Below are positions 7,537-16,044 of a DNA stretch of 64,000 nucleotides, in pieces. The stretch is from contig JAGXHY010000033.1 of NCBI GenBank assembly GCA_024635925.1, positions 62,001 through 126,000 of the forward strand. The letters are read 5' to 3'. Under the pieces are notes generated by a model. That model had not been told where the DNA came from, did not search any database, and worked only from the letters and a program-made list of their open reading frames with translations. The translations under genes were made by a program, and so were the position numbers. Origin of the DNA: Bacillota bacterium (GTDB lineage Bacteria > Bacillota > TC1). Position 1 is the first letter of the stretch. Each line of letters starts with the position of its first letter.

Positions 7537-8295
7537 TTAAATTGCATAAGCAATCAAAATATCATTAACTTTTTCTTCTAATACTAGGTAGTCAACATTT
7601 GGAAGGTCTATTAATGTTATTTGTATTAATTTATTAAATTCTTCCAATGCTGAAATACAATTAATTCTTACTAATGTATTAGCAAGTAAGGTTATATACT
7701 GAAACGGAGCTTTCTTTAAATTAAGATAGCTTTCAGCTTGAATCCTAATACTCTCCAAGTCTTTTTTTTCATCAATATCATCAGCCAATTCAATTTTTAA
7801 ATTTTGTTTTTCAATAATTTGTTCTAAAGAACTAAGAGATTCTAAATATGATCTAATAAAATAGTAAATTGCACTTCCAAATTCTTTTTTTCTTTCTTGA
7901 AATAAGGCCATTACATTAGTAATTTTAGATTCAATATAAAATAGTTCAGCTAGTGTAATAGTGCCTTCACTTTGAAAACTATAAAAAAATTGCTTTATTT
8001 TTAAAAATTCCATCCAACCTGTGTATTCTTGCCCAGCTAATTGTAAATACATTGGGTATTTCAGTAATAAATCTAGCCGCTTTTCTTTATTTTTATACAT
8101 TTTTTCTTGAGCAATATGGAGAACCTGGGCTGAAGTTGTATATTGTTTATTAATCTTTAATCTTTCAGCCTCTTGAATCAATTCGTTGATACTTAAAGCG
8201 TGATAAAAAGAATTAAGCATCTCATTATTTTGAAAAACGCCCCTATGTTTCTCAGATACTTTTTGGTTGATTAATGGTTTGTTATAAACTGCCAT
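7537..8295 (-). CDS. Unknown helical protein cotranscribed with an ATPase
   Basis: A 252-aa protein I do not recognise. It appears almost wholly alpha-helical, with repeated patterns such as AERLKINKQYTTSAQVLHIA and ERKKEFGSAIYYFIRSYLE that suggest TPR-like helical hairpins. There is no signal peptide, membrane segment or catalytic motif. It starts 20 bp downstream of the stop of the DUF234-type ATPase on the same strand, with an AGGAGA site, so the two form an operon that ends at the shared terminator. A scaffold or adaptor role for the ATPase is inference only. Confidence 0.7.
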   Translation of the reverse strand: MAVYNKPLINQKVSEKHRGVFQNNEMLNSFYHALSINELIQEAERLKINKQYTTSAQVLHIAQEKMYKNKEKRLDLLLKYPMYLQLAGQEYTGWMEFLKIKQFFYSFQSEGTITLAELFYIESKITNVMALFQERKKEFGSAIYYFIRSYLESLSSLEQIIEKQNLKIELADDIDEKKDLESIRIQAESYLNLKKAPFQYITLLANTLVRINCISALEEFNKLIQITLIDLPNVDYLVLEEKVNDILIAYAI

Positions 8296-8315
8296 CAGGT
8301 TCTCCTTTCTTTCTT

Positions 8316-9695
8316 TTAAGTTAATATAGTAAAATATATATTTTTATCAATTTTTTGAAGGTTATCTAAATCATTTGTAATATCGACATTAGTAATAAAA
8401 TAGTAGTTAGTGCTAATTCTCGGATTGTTAGTATATACTGCAGTGAAATGCTTTATTTCATTAATTTCATCTAATGTTGGTACTCTATTGTAAAAACATT
8501 TTCCGCTAAGTATATGTTCATCATTAACAAAACCGAAAATTGGCAACTCGAGTTTATCGTTCCATGTATTTCCTATATGCTTATATTTTTTATCTAAGTT
8601 ATCCTTGTTATTTAAAAAATTTAAATATTCTATACCAATAAACTGAAATTCTTTTTCTATATAGTTTTGTATAGTGGGAGCAATTTTTTTATCATAAAAT
8701 TCATCAGTATTTAGCATTTCTAATGAAGAAAGATTAGGAACCATATAATAGAAATAAAATTTAAAAAATGGTTCTTTAAATAAGTACATGCTTCTATGCA
8801 TATTTGGTTTTTCATTAGGCAGTAATAATGGTACTTTTCTAAAAAGAATATTTAATTGCATTAAACTTTTTAAATATACATTAATTTTTGTTTTATCTAA
8901 ACTTGTTGTTTTTGAAATATCTTTTATTGTATCTGCACCTAGTGCAATAGCACTTAATATAGCAAAATATGTTGATGGTTCACGTAAATCTTCTCTCATT
9001 AATAAATTTATCTCTTGATGAAGAGAAGAGTATTTATTTACTACAAGTTTGTTAAGGTTGTCTTTTAAACTGTATTTAACATCTAAAGCTTTTAAATAAC
9101 GTGGTATACCACCAAATATTGAATAATAAGCTATCTGATCTGATAACGAAAAATCCTTTAATAAACTTTGAGTTTCCATGAATGATAAGGCGTCTAATTT
9201 TATAGTTGAAGTCATTCTTCCATATAATGGACTATCTTCACCGAGAAGTTCATTTTCCATATAGGATAGGGAAGAACCAGTTAAAATAAACATTAATTTA
9301 CCAGTATCATTATTTTGATCCCAAATTTTTTGTAATACAGATAATATTACTTTGTTATTTTGTGCAATATATGGGAATTCATCTATTATTAAAAGTATTT
9401 TTTTACTTTTACTTTCATTGATTAAAAATAGGAATGCTTTCTCCCAATTATCAAAAGAAGTTATGAATTCCTTAACTGGATTACCTTCCAGTATTTCTTC
9501 TGAAAATAATTTGATTTGTTCAGAATCAATCGTTTCTCTGCTAACGTAAAAAAAATGAGTTTTATCCTTTGCAAATTCTTTTAATAGTGCAGTTTTTCCA
9601 AGCCTTCTTTTTCCGTACACAACAACAAGTTGCGGAGTATCTTCAGCATATTTGGATTCCAACTCATTTAGTTCTTTTTCTCTACCTATAAACAT
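8316..9695 (-). CDS. AAA+ ATPase, archaeal-type with DUF234 C-terminus
   Basis: A 459-aa STAND/AAA-like ATPase of the archaeal ATPase_2 family (PF01637) with a DUF234-like C-terminal nuclease-related region. The start MFIGREKEL is the family hallmark. Walker A is VYGKRRLGKTALL (26-38) and Walker B is ILLIIDEFPYI (about 105-116), followed by the sensor segment ILTGSSLS. A winged-helix segment follows around 235-300. Functions are poorly defined; members are suspected of roles in mobile-element or defence biology. It is followed by an unknown helical protein in the same operon. No transposase lies nearby. Confidence 0.85.
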   Translation of the reverse strand: MFIGREKELNELESKYAEDTPQLVVVYGKRRLGKTALLKEFAKDKTHFFYVSRETIDSEQIKLFSEEILEGNPVKEFITSFDNWEKAFLFLINESKSKKILLIIDEFPYIAQNNKVILSVLQKIWDQNNDTGKLMFILTGSSLSYMENELLGEDSPLYGRMTSTIKLDALSFMETQSLLKDFSLSDQIAYYSIFGGIPRYLKALDVKYSLKDNLNKLVVNKYSSLHQEINLLMREDLREPSTYFAILSAIALGADTIKDISKTTSLDKTKINVYLKSLMQLNILFRKVPLLLPNEKPNMHRSMYLFKEPFFKFYFYYMVPNLSSLEMLNTDEFYDKKIAPTIQNYIEKEFQFIGIEYLNFLNNKDNLDKKYKHIGNTWNDKLELPIFGFVNDEHILSGKCFYNRVPTLDEINEIKHFTAVYTNNPRISTNYYFITNVDITNDLDNLQKIDKNIYFTILT

Positions 9696-9818
9696 TTTAG
9701 TATATTCCTAACATATATAATATAAAATAATATAAACGTATAAAGTATAAATTAGATTATATAAATTTATTGTTGTATTGATTATATAATTATTAATTTA
9801 TTAAGTCAATGAATTTGT

Positions 9819-9847
9819 TTGAAAAATCAAAGAAAAAAATATATAAT
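9819..9847 (+). promoter_or_regulatory. Promoter of the zinc-ribbon gene
   Basis: TTGAAA (9819-9824), 17-bp spacer, TATAAT (9842-9847), 46 bp before the start. The remainder of 9696-9892 is very AT-rich, with no gene seen. Confidence 0.75.
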
Positions 9848-9892
9848 GTAAAAGGTAAGTAAACTGTTAGTTTTTAAAGGAGCAAAAATCAG

Positions 9893-10999
9893 ATGTGGCA
9901 ATGCAAGGAATGTGGGAGAAAATTTAATATAGAACCAATTTATTGTGATTTTTGTGGAGCGACAGATAATTTCCTTGAAGCCATTGATAAAAGTGAAAAT
10001 GATAGTTTTTATAAAGGGATTGAACAAAGTTATCAATCTAAAATAGGAAACAAAAATTTTGATGATTTTGATAAATTGATAAAGGATTTTTTGGCTGATG
10101 AATATCAACCTATATCAAGAAAAGTAAAGGAACCTTTTGAAGATGAAATGAAGGAAAAGGCTAAGGCTAAACTAAGAGAGAAAAAGCTTGAAAGTCTTGA
10201 TACTGAATATTATGAGTCAATAAAAACTGTAGTAGGAACTGAGAGTATTGAAAAAGATGATTACTATCAAGAATTAGAAGATTTATTCAAAGCTCCAATA
10301 CAATCTGGAGATCAAACTACATTTAATGGAATATTTAAAAAAAATGATACCATGGAAAATACCTTTTTAAATCCTAAAAATAAAAAAGGCAGAAGTATTC
10401 CACTTAAAAAAGAGTCATTTTCTAAACCTGTTAAAAAGAAACCAATTCCTTTACCTTCATTAAATTTTTGGGAAAAAAATGATAATGGAGATAAAAAAAA
10501 TAATCATAATAATAAAAAACTTGTGAAAGTAATAGCTGCTTTAGGAAGTGTTTTTATTTTGATGATTATACTTATGGTCTTAGTAGTAGGTAATATTGTA
10601 GGATCAGGAGATGAAAGTGGTAAACTTCCAAGTAAAGAATTAATGTCAAACTTTTTTACAAGTATAGAACAATTAGACGAACAATCATTTTTAGAAAATC
10701 CTACAATGATTAGCTTTATGGAATATGAAGGGACTAACGAAGAGAAGCAATTGATGTTAAAAACATTATATGCATTAGTTACCTCAGGTGAGTGGAATAT
10801 AACAAGTGTTGATAAGGTTGAACAAAAAGGTCTCAATAGAGTTATGGTAACTTTTAATGTTTCTGGAAATGAACTACATACGGACATATTTGACCAACTT
10901 TTATTTAGGACAAATGATAACAAGACATATCAATTAGATTTTACGGATTTTGTGACCCAATATACTATTGGGATAGAAAAAAATAAAATTGATAATTGA
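9893..10999 (+). CDS. Zinc-ribbon single-pass membrane protein of unknown function
   Basis: A 368-aa protein with an N-terminal zinc ribbon (C4, C7, C18, C21), a long charged low-complexity cytoplasmic region (about 30-205), one membrane segment (about 210-236) and a C-terminal domain of about 130 residues. That domain would lie outside the membrane and looks like a small NTF2/DUF-type fold. The layout resembles zinc-ribbon-anchored proteins of Firmicutes such as YvbJ/TcaA-like proteins, but I cannot assign a family. It is 37 bp upstream of the DUF4914 gene and probably cotranscribed with it. Confidence 0.75.
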   Translation: MWQCKECGRKFNIEPIYCDFCGATDNFLEAIDKSENDSFYKGIEQSYQSKIGNKNFDDFDKLIKDFLADEYQPISRKVKEPFEDEMKEKAKAKLREKKLESLDTEYYESIKTVVGTESIEKDDYYQELEDLFKAPIQSGDQTTFNGIFKKNDTMENTFLNPKNKKGRSIPLKKESFSKPVKKKPIPLPSLNFWEKNDNGDKKNNHNNKKLVKVIAALGSVFILMIILMVLVVGNIVGSGDESGKLPSKELMSNFFTSIEQLDEQSFLENPTMISFMEYEGTNEEKQLMLKTLYALVTSGEWNITSVDKVEQKGLNRVMVTFNVSGNELHTDIFDQLLFRTNDNKTYQLDFTDFVTQYTIGIEKNKIDN

Positions 11000-11036
11000 T
11001 ATTAGTTAAAATAAAATATGTGAAGGAGGATATAAG

Positions 11037-12926
11037 ATGAAGGACATTGCAGAGAGAATTAAAGTGCCTCAAGAGGTACAAGAGATAATGAAAGCTACTA
11101 ATGTATTGTGGGCGAATAGTAGAGAAGATTTATTTAAATTAGCATTAGGTATAGAAAGCGGAAATAGAGATTTTTATGAAGTTTATTATACAATTCAAGG
11201 AATTGGCAAAGTGGTTGAATGTACAGTTGCTAAGTGTAAAAATGGACTAGCTGTAAATTACACAGATTCATATATGAGGAGAAGAGATCCGAATTGTATG
11301 GTTATTGCTGATGATAGGCCTACTGATAAAGAAACTTTCAAAAATAGATTTAACGAAAGTTTTGATGGCTTAAGAGGTGACACCATTAAATGGTTTAAGG
11401 AATTAAAAACAGTTATTGCTATGCCGTTTATGTCAGGTGGAAAGAAATTTGGTTATCCATCATTAGTTTTAGTTCCTGCAAATGCAGCTTTTTTTGCTGC
11501 AGCATTAGGTGATATTCAAGACTTTATTCCAATTGATGAAGTAGAAGATGGTTTTGAACCAAAGGCGATAATGTATGTTGCGCCACCATTTAGACACACA
11601 TATTTTAAAGGTAAACAAGTTGTAGTTCATAATAGAACGGGAGATTCACACGAAATTTTTTCTTATAATTTATATCCAGGTCCTAGTGCTAAAAAAGGAG
11701 TTTATAGTGTTTTATTAGATTTTGGTGAAAAAGAAGATTGGAACACTTTGCATGCATCAACTGTAAAAGTAACAACTCCTTATGAGAACAGATATAATAT
11801 TATGCATGAAGGCGCTTCTGGTGGTGGTAAAAGTGAAATGCTAGAAAACACTCAAAGAGAAGCTGATGGTAGAATATTACTTGGAGAAAGTATTATAAAT
11901 GGTAATAAAATCCATATTGATTTATTAGCTAACTCAGAGGTTATACCAGTAACAGATGATATGGCTTTAGCTCATCCTAAATTGCAAAATTCTGATAAAT
12001 TAACCGTAACAGATGCGGAGTCTGGTTGGTTTTTAAGAGTTGATCATATTAAAGAATATGGTACTGAACGTGAATTAGAACGAATGACTATACATCCAAC
12101 GGGGCCTATGCTATTTTTCAATATTGATGCCTCACCTAAGTCTACAGCTTTGATTTGGGAACATATTATGGATGCACCTGGTAAACCATGTTCAAATCCA
12201 AGAGTTATAGTGCCAAAAGAACAATTCAATGCAAAAAAAGGTGAAGTAGTAGAAATAGATTTAAGAAGTTTTGGACTAAGGACACCTCCTACTACAAAAG
12301 ATAATGTTAGTTATGGAGTTTTAGGAATGTTCCATGTTTTACCACCTGCCATAGCATGGCTTTGGAGATTGGTTGCGCCTCGTGGATTTGCAAATCCAAG
12401 TATTACAGATTCTGATAAAATGGAAAGTGAAGGCGTGGGATCTTATTGGCCGTTTGCTACTGGTAAAAGAGTAGATCAAGCAAATATACTTTTGAGACAA
12501 ATACAAAAAACTCCAGGAACAAGATATGTTTTAATACCAAATCAATATATAGGTACTTATAAAGTTGGATTTAAGGCTGAACATTTATCAAGAGAGTATT
12601 TATCAAGAAGAGGACAAGCCCCATTTAAAATGGATGAGTTAAATGATTTGGGCTCACCTGTTTTGGGCTATGCTATGAAAAGTGTTAAACTAGATGGTAA
12701 AGAAATACCTTTAAGAATGTTAAATGTAGCAGAACAAAGATATATTGGTGAAGAAGGTTTTAAAAAAGGAGCAGATATTTTGACTAACTTCTTCAATCAA
12801 GAACTAAAACAGTTTTTAACACCAGAATTAGATGATCTTGGTAAAAAAATAATTGAAAGTTTCATTTCTGGAGCGACAATTGAAGAATTAAATTCAATTA
12901 TGCCTTGCAAATATATACAAGATTAA
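11037..12926 (+). CDS. DUF4914 protein with PEPCK-like P-loop
   Basis: A 629-aa soluble protein that I match to DUF4914. The central segment GASGGGKS (259-266) is a Walker A of the type found in phosphoenolpyruvate carboxykinase and HPr-kinase-like enzymes. Later segments, such as TDDMALAHP and FNIDASPKSTALIWEHI, would belong to a PEPCK-like nucleotide/metal fold. It is not a standard PEPCK because the known substrate motifs are not obvious. The activity may be a nucleotide-dependent kinase or carboxykinase acting on an unknown small molecule. The RBS AGGAGG lies 8 bp upstream. It is 9 bp upstream of plsY, so an operon is likely. Confidence 0.72.
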   Translation: MKDIAERIKVPQEVQEIMKATNVLWANSREDLFKLALGIESGNRDFYEVYYTIQGIGKVVECTVAKCKNGLAVNYTDSYMRRRDPNCMVIADDRPTDKETFKNRFNESFDGLRGDTIKWFKELKTVIAMPFMSGGKKFGYPSLVLVPANAAFFAAALGDIQDFIPIDEVEDGFEPKAIMYVAPPFRHTYFKGKQVVVHNRTGDSHEIFSYNLYPGPSAKKGVYSVLLDFGEKEDWNTLHASTVKVTTPYENRYNIMHEGASGGGKSEMLENTQREADGRILLGESIINGNKIHIDLLANSEVIPVTDDMALAHPKLQNSDKLTVTDAESGWFLRVDHIKEYGTERELERMTIHPTGPMLFFNIDASPKSTALIWEHIMDAPGKPCSNPRVIVPKEQFNAKKGEVVEIDLRSFGLRTPPTTKDNVSYGVLGMFHVLPPAIAWLWRLVAPRGFANPSITDSDKMESEGVGSYWPFATGKRVDQANILLRQIQKTPGTRYVLIPNQYIGTYKVGFKAEHLSREYLSRRGQAPFKMDELNDLGSPVLGYAMKSVKLDGKEIPLRMLNVAEQRYIGEEGFKKGADILTNFFNQELKQFLTPELDDLGKKIIESFISGATIEELNSIMPCKYIQD

Positions 12927-12935
12927 GGATATAGC

Positions 12936-13550
12936 ATGAGAATTATTATAAGTATAATGATAGGTTATTTAATTGGATCGATTCCCTTTGCATTAATATT
13001 TGGCAAAATATTTGGGGGAATAGATGTTAGGCAATATGGAAGTGGTAATCTAGGAGGAACTAATGTAATAAGAGTATTAGGTTTTAAGATTGGACTTCCG
13101 GTAATATTGTTTGATATAGGTAAGGGTATTTTAGCAGCTTTTATTGGAACTATTTTGGGAGGTCAATTATTAGGCTTAATTGTTGGTATATGCGCTGTGA
13201 TTGGTCATTTTTATCCAGTGTTTGCTGGATTTAAAGGTGGAAAAGGGGTTGCTACTGGTGCCGGAGTATTCTTGTATTTAGCTCCAATTCCAATATCAAT
13301 AGCAATTGGAGTCTTCATAATAGTTCTTCTTATTTTTGGATATGTTTCACTTGCTTCAATTTTAGGAGCTATAACTGGCGTAATACTATTTATTCTTCCT
13401 GAATTTATAACTGGCATGAATATTTATTTTGGAGTAAGACTTGGTGGTATTATTATAGGGGCCTTCATTATTTATAAACATAAGAGTAATATAAAAAAAC
13501 TAGTTATTGGAGAGGAAAAAAGAACATTATATAAAAATAGAAACAAGTAA
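12936..13550 (+). CDS. plsY: Acyl-phosphate:glycerol-3-phosphate acyltransferase PlsY
   Basis: A 204-aa integral membrane enzyme that acylates glycerol-3-phosphate with acyl phosphate, the first step of phospholipid synthesis. The three PlsY motifs are visible: GSIPFALIFGK near the N-terminus, GSGNLGGTNVIRVLG (about 37-51), and HFYPVFAGFKGGKGVAT (about 92-108). Multiple hydrophobic helices fit the 7-TM topology. The C-terminus HKSNIKKLVIGEE is also typical. It is followed by a strong terminator. RBS AAGGA lies 7 bp upstream. Confidence 0.95.
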   Translation: MRIIISIMIGYLIGSIPFALIFGKIFGGIDVRQYGSGNLGGTNVIRVLGFKIGLPVILFDIGKGILAAFIGTILGGQLLGLIVGICAVIGHFYPVFAGFKGGKGVATGAGVFLYLAPIPISIAIGVFIIVLLIFGYVSLASILGAITGVILFILPEFITGMNIYFGVRLGGIIIGAFIIYKHKSNIKKLVIGEEKRTLYKNRNK

Positions 13551-13561
13551 TAAATTGTTCG

Positions 13562-13594
13562 AAAACAAGGGGGTTTATTTAATTCCCTTGTTTT
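13562..13594 (+). terminator. Terminator after plsY
   Basis: Ten-bp stem AAAACAAGGG (13562-13571) / CCCTTGTTTT (13585-13594), with the terminal T-run included in the stem. Confidence 0.8.
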
Positions 13595-13695
13595 ATGAAA
13601 TGAGTAGCAATACTAATGTGTTTTTATGATGAAAATTCCTGTGAAATCATTTACTTTTTTAAAGCTTTAGTGTAGTATTATAAATGAGGTAATTA

Positions 13696-13765
13696 TGGCA
13701 TACTTTCTTTCAGGCTAGAGAACCGACTGGATTCTAGAGGAAGGGAGTATTTATTTTACCTGGGC
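13696..13765 (+). promoter_or_regulatory. Structured 5' leader of the glycine reductase operon
   Basis: In front of grdX, ATACTTTCTT (13700-13709) can pair with AAGGGAGTAT (13741-13750), including G-U pairs. They enclose CTAGA (13715-13719) / TCTAG (13733-13737) and an inner CC/GG helix. An unpaired CAGG (13711-13714) could pair with CCTG (13759-13762) downstream. No glycine riboswitch consensus is present. The upstream part (13595-13695) is AT-rich with only weak promoter-like hexamers. Confidence 0.4.
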
Positions 13766-13792
13766 TTGTAATAAATTTCACAAGGTGGTTTT

Positions 13793-14200
13793 ATGAGAAA
13801 AGAAATTTTTATTGTTTCTAACAATGAGCTAGTATCAAATGAATACCCTACATTGGAAGTTGATGGCGACTTAGACGCTGTATTCACTAAAGTAAGAGAT
13901 TTGGTTCATGAAGGATTTGTAATCTTAACACATCCATTATCAGGCAGTGTGAAGCCGCATGAAACAGAATTTAAATCAATTGTACTTGCTAGAGGAAATG
14001 GTAATATTGATTATTCATCTCTTCATCTTATTGAAAATGCAATAAATACAAGTGCTAAATTCAGTAGGCCAAATAGAGATTATGGTAAAGACAATGAAAG
14101 AATTAAAAATGATTTCATGTTTATTGATTTAAGTTTGCTTAAAACTGGTATTGAAGGTCTAGGGAAAACATTATACAAGTTAGTTAAAGTTGATATATAA
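13793..14200 (+). CDS. grdX: GrdX, small protein of the glycine reductase operon
   Basis: A 135-aa protein matching GrdX, a conserved short protein encoded at the head of glycine (and some betaine/sarcosine) reductase operons. Its role is unknown. It contains the block LVHEGFVILTHPLSGSVKPHE (about 37-57) and a C-terminal DLSLLKTGIEGLGKTLYKL. There are no catalytic motifs that I can name. RBS AAGGTGG lies 7 bp upstream. It is 45 bp before grdE, consistent with the conserved order grdX-E-A-B-C-D. Identification rests on sequence recognition plus this order. Confidence 0.9.
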   Translation: MRKEIFIVSNNELVSNEYPTLEVDGDLDAVFTKVRDLVHEGFVILTHPLSGSVKPHETEFKSIVLARGNGNIDYSSLHLIENAINTSAKFSRPNRDYGKDNERIKNDFMFIDLSLLKTGIEGLGKTLYKLVKVDI

Positions 14201-14245
14201 CTTAATAAGTTTATATAAATAATATGGTTTAAGGAGGTGAGGGTT

Positions 14246-15532
14246 TTGCAATTAAAAATTGGAAATATTTACATCAAGGATGTTCAATTTTCTTCAAAGA
14301 CTGAAGTTAAAAATGGTATTCTAAATTTAAACAAGGATGAATTTTTAGCTGTGGCTGGAGATGATGAAAGAATTGCCTCTGTAGATGTTTATTTAGCAAA
14401 ACCAGGAGAAGAAACTCGCATTATTCCAGTGAAAGATGTCATTGAGCCTAGAGTTAAAGTAGAAGGCGATGGTGGAATTTTACCAGGATTTATGTGTGGG
14501 GTAGAGCAAGTAGGAAATGGTACTACGCATGTTCTAAAAGGAGCAGCTATTGTTACAACAGGTAGAATCGTTGGCTTCCAGGAGGGCATCATAGATATGA
14601 GTGGTCCAGGAGCAGAGTATACACCTTTTTCAAAAACCTACAATATTGTTCTTAAAGTTGAACCTATTGATGGAATAGGACAACATGAACATGAAGAAAT
14701 TGTCAGATTATCAGGCTTTAGAGCTGGTATCTATGTTGGTGAAGCGGGGAAAAATGTTACTCCAGATGATTATAAATCATTTGAGACTAAACCATTAGCT
14801 GATCAAATTAAAGAATATGACAATCTACCTAAAGTAGTTTATGTATATATGCTACAAACACAAGGATTGTTACACGATACTTATGTATACGGTGTGGATG
14901 CTAAGAAGATTATTCCTACATTCCTATATCCAACAGAAGTATTTGATGGAGCTGTTGTAAGTGGAAACTGTGTATCAGCTTGCGATAAAAATCCGACTTA
15001 TGTGCATATGAATCATCCAGTTATCGAAGAGTTATATGCTAAACATGGTAAAGAATTTAATTTCTTAGGTTGTATTGTTACAAATGAAAATGTTACTTTG
15101 ATGGACAAAGAACGTTCTTCAAATATGACTGCTAAATTAGTTGAGTTTTTAGGTGCAGATGCTGTTATAATTTCTGAGGAAGGATTTGGAAATCCAGATG
15201 CTGACTTAGTAATGAACTGTAATAAAATAACAAAAAAAGGCATTAAAACAGTATTAATTACTGATGAATATGCTGGACAAGATGGAGCATCCCAGTCGTT
15301 AGCAGATTCAACACCTGTTGGAGATGCCGTTATTACAGCTGGAAATGCAAACGAAACAATTACATTACCAGTAATGAAAAATGTTATTGGTTATCCTGAA
15401 GTTGCTGAAGTTATTGCAGGTGGATTCCAAGGAAGCTTAGCTTCTGATGGGAGTATAACTGTAGAAATACAAGCTATAACAGGAGCTACTAGTGAAGTTG
15501 GGTATGGCAAATTGTCAGCAAGAACTTATTAG
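14246..15532 (+). CDS. grdE: Glycine reductase component B subunits alpha/beta proprotein
   Basis: GrdE, the proprotein of the substrate-specific protein B, is cleaved autocatalytically at a Cys to give two subunits and a pyruvoyl cofactor that binds glycine as a Schiff base. The processing site VVSGNCVSACDKNP is present. I chose TTG at 14246 as the start, because the in-frame GTG at 14237 lies inside the AAGGAGG site (14231-14237). With this start the protein begins MQLKIGN, has 428 residues and places the reactive Cys at position 242, the number I recall for the Clostridium sticklandii protein. It acts with selenoprotein GrdB. Confidence 0.95.
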   Translation: MQLKIGNIYIKDVQFSSKTEVKNGILNLNKDEFLAVAGDDERIASVDVYLAKPGEETRIIPVKDVIEPRVKVEGDGGILPGFMCGVEQVGNGTTHVLKGAAIVTTGRIVGFQEGIIDMSGPGAEYTPFSKTYNIVLKVEPIDGIGQHEHEEIVRLSGFRAGIYVGEAGKNVTPDDYKSFETKPLADQIKEYDNLPKVVYVYMLQTQGLLHDTYVYGVDAKKIIPTFLYPTEVFDGAVVSGNCVSACDKNPTYVHMNHPVIEELYAKHGKEFNFLGCIVTNENVTLMDKERSSNMTAKLVEFLGADAVIISEEGFGNPDADLVMNCNKITKKGIKTVLITDEYAGQDGASQSLADSTPVGDAVITAGNANETITLPVMKNVIGYPEVAEVIAGGFQGSLASDGSITVEIQAITGATSEVGYGKLSARTY

Positions 15533-15568
15533 TAAAAAAATAAAAATTATATATAAGGAGGAATAACT

Positions 15569-16012
15569 ATGTTAGAAGGAAAAAAAATTGTAATCCTTGG
15601 CGACAGAGATGGCGTACCTGGACAAGCAATTGAAGAAATGATAAATACAATAGCTGACACTGAAGTAGTATATTCTACAACAGAATGCTTTGTTTGAACA
15701 AGCGCTGGAGCTATGGACTTAGAAAATCAAGCAAGAATTAAAGGTTTTGCTGATAAATATGGTAAGGATTTAGTTATAGTATTAGGAGCGGGCGAAGCAC
15801 AAGCTGCGGAACTAGCTGCTGAAACAGTAACAAAAGGAGATCCTACATATGCAGGTCCATTAGCAGGAGTTCAGTTAGAACTTCCAGTTTATCATGCATT
15901 TGAATTAAAAGAATCTGTTGAACCTGGTGTTTATGAAGATCAAGCAGGTATGATGGAAATGGTATTAGATGTTGATGCCTTAAATGAGGCTGTTAAAAAA
16001 TTTAGAGCTTAA
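15569..16012 (+). CDS. grdA: Glycine reductase selenoprotein A (in-frame UGA)
   Basis: GrdA, the small selenocysteine carrier, accepts the carboxymethyl group from protein B and transfers it to protein C. The frame runs from ATG at 15569 (RBS AAGGAGG 15555-15561) through an in-frame TGA at 15695-15697 to TAA at 16010-16012, giving 147 residues with Sec at 43. The signature [15 protein letters not shown] surrounds the TGA exactly as in known GrdA. This is therefore recoding and not a nonsense mutation or pseudogene. A conventional caller would split or truncate it. The thioredoxin system needed to reduce it is not in the window. Confidence 0.96.
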
Positions 16013-16044
16013 TATTAACTTAGACCATAAAGGAGGTCGTAACC

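Noticed and set aside
14237-14245. GTG at 14237 as start of grdE
   Set aside because: It overlaps the AAGGAGG ribosome site; TTG at 14246 has proper spacing and gives the expected N-terminus and Cys242.
15713-16012. Separate 99-aa protein
   Set aside because: It is the part of GrdA after the selenocysteine UGA; the upstream 42 codons with RBS and the [15 protein letters not shown] signature show a single recoded gene.
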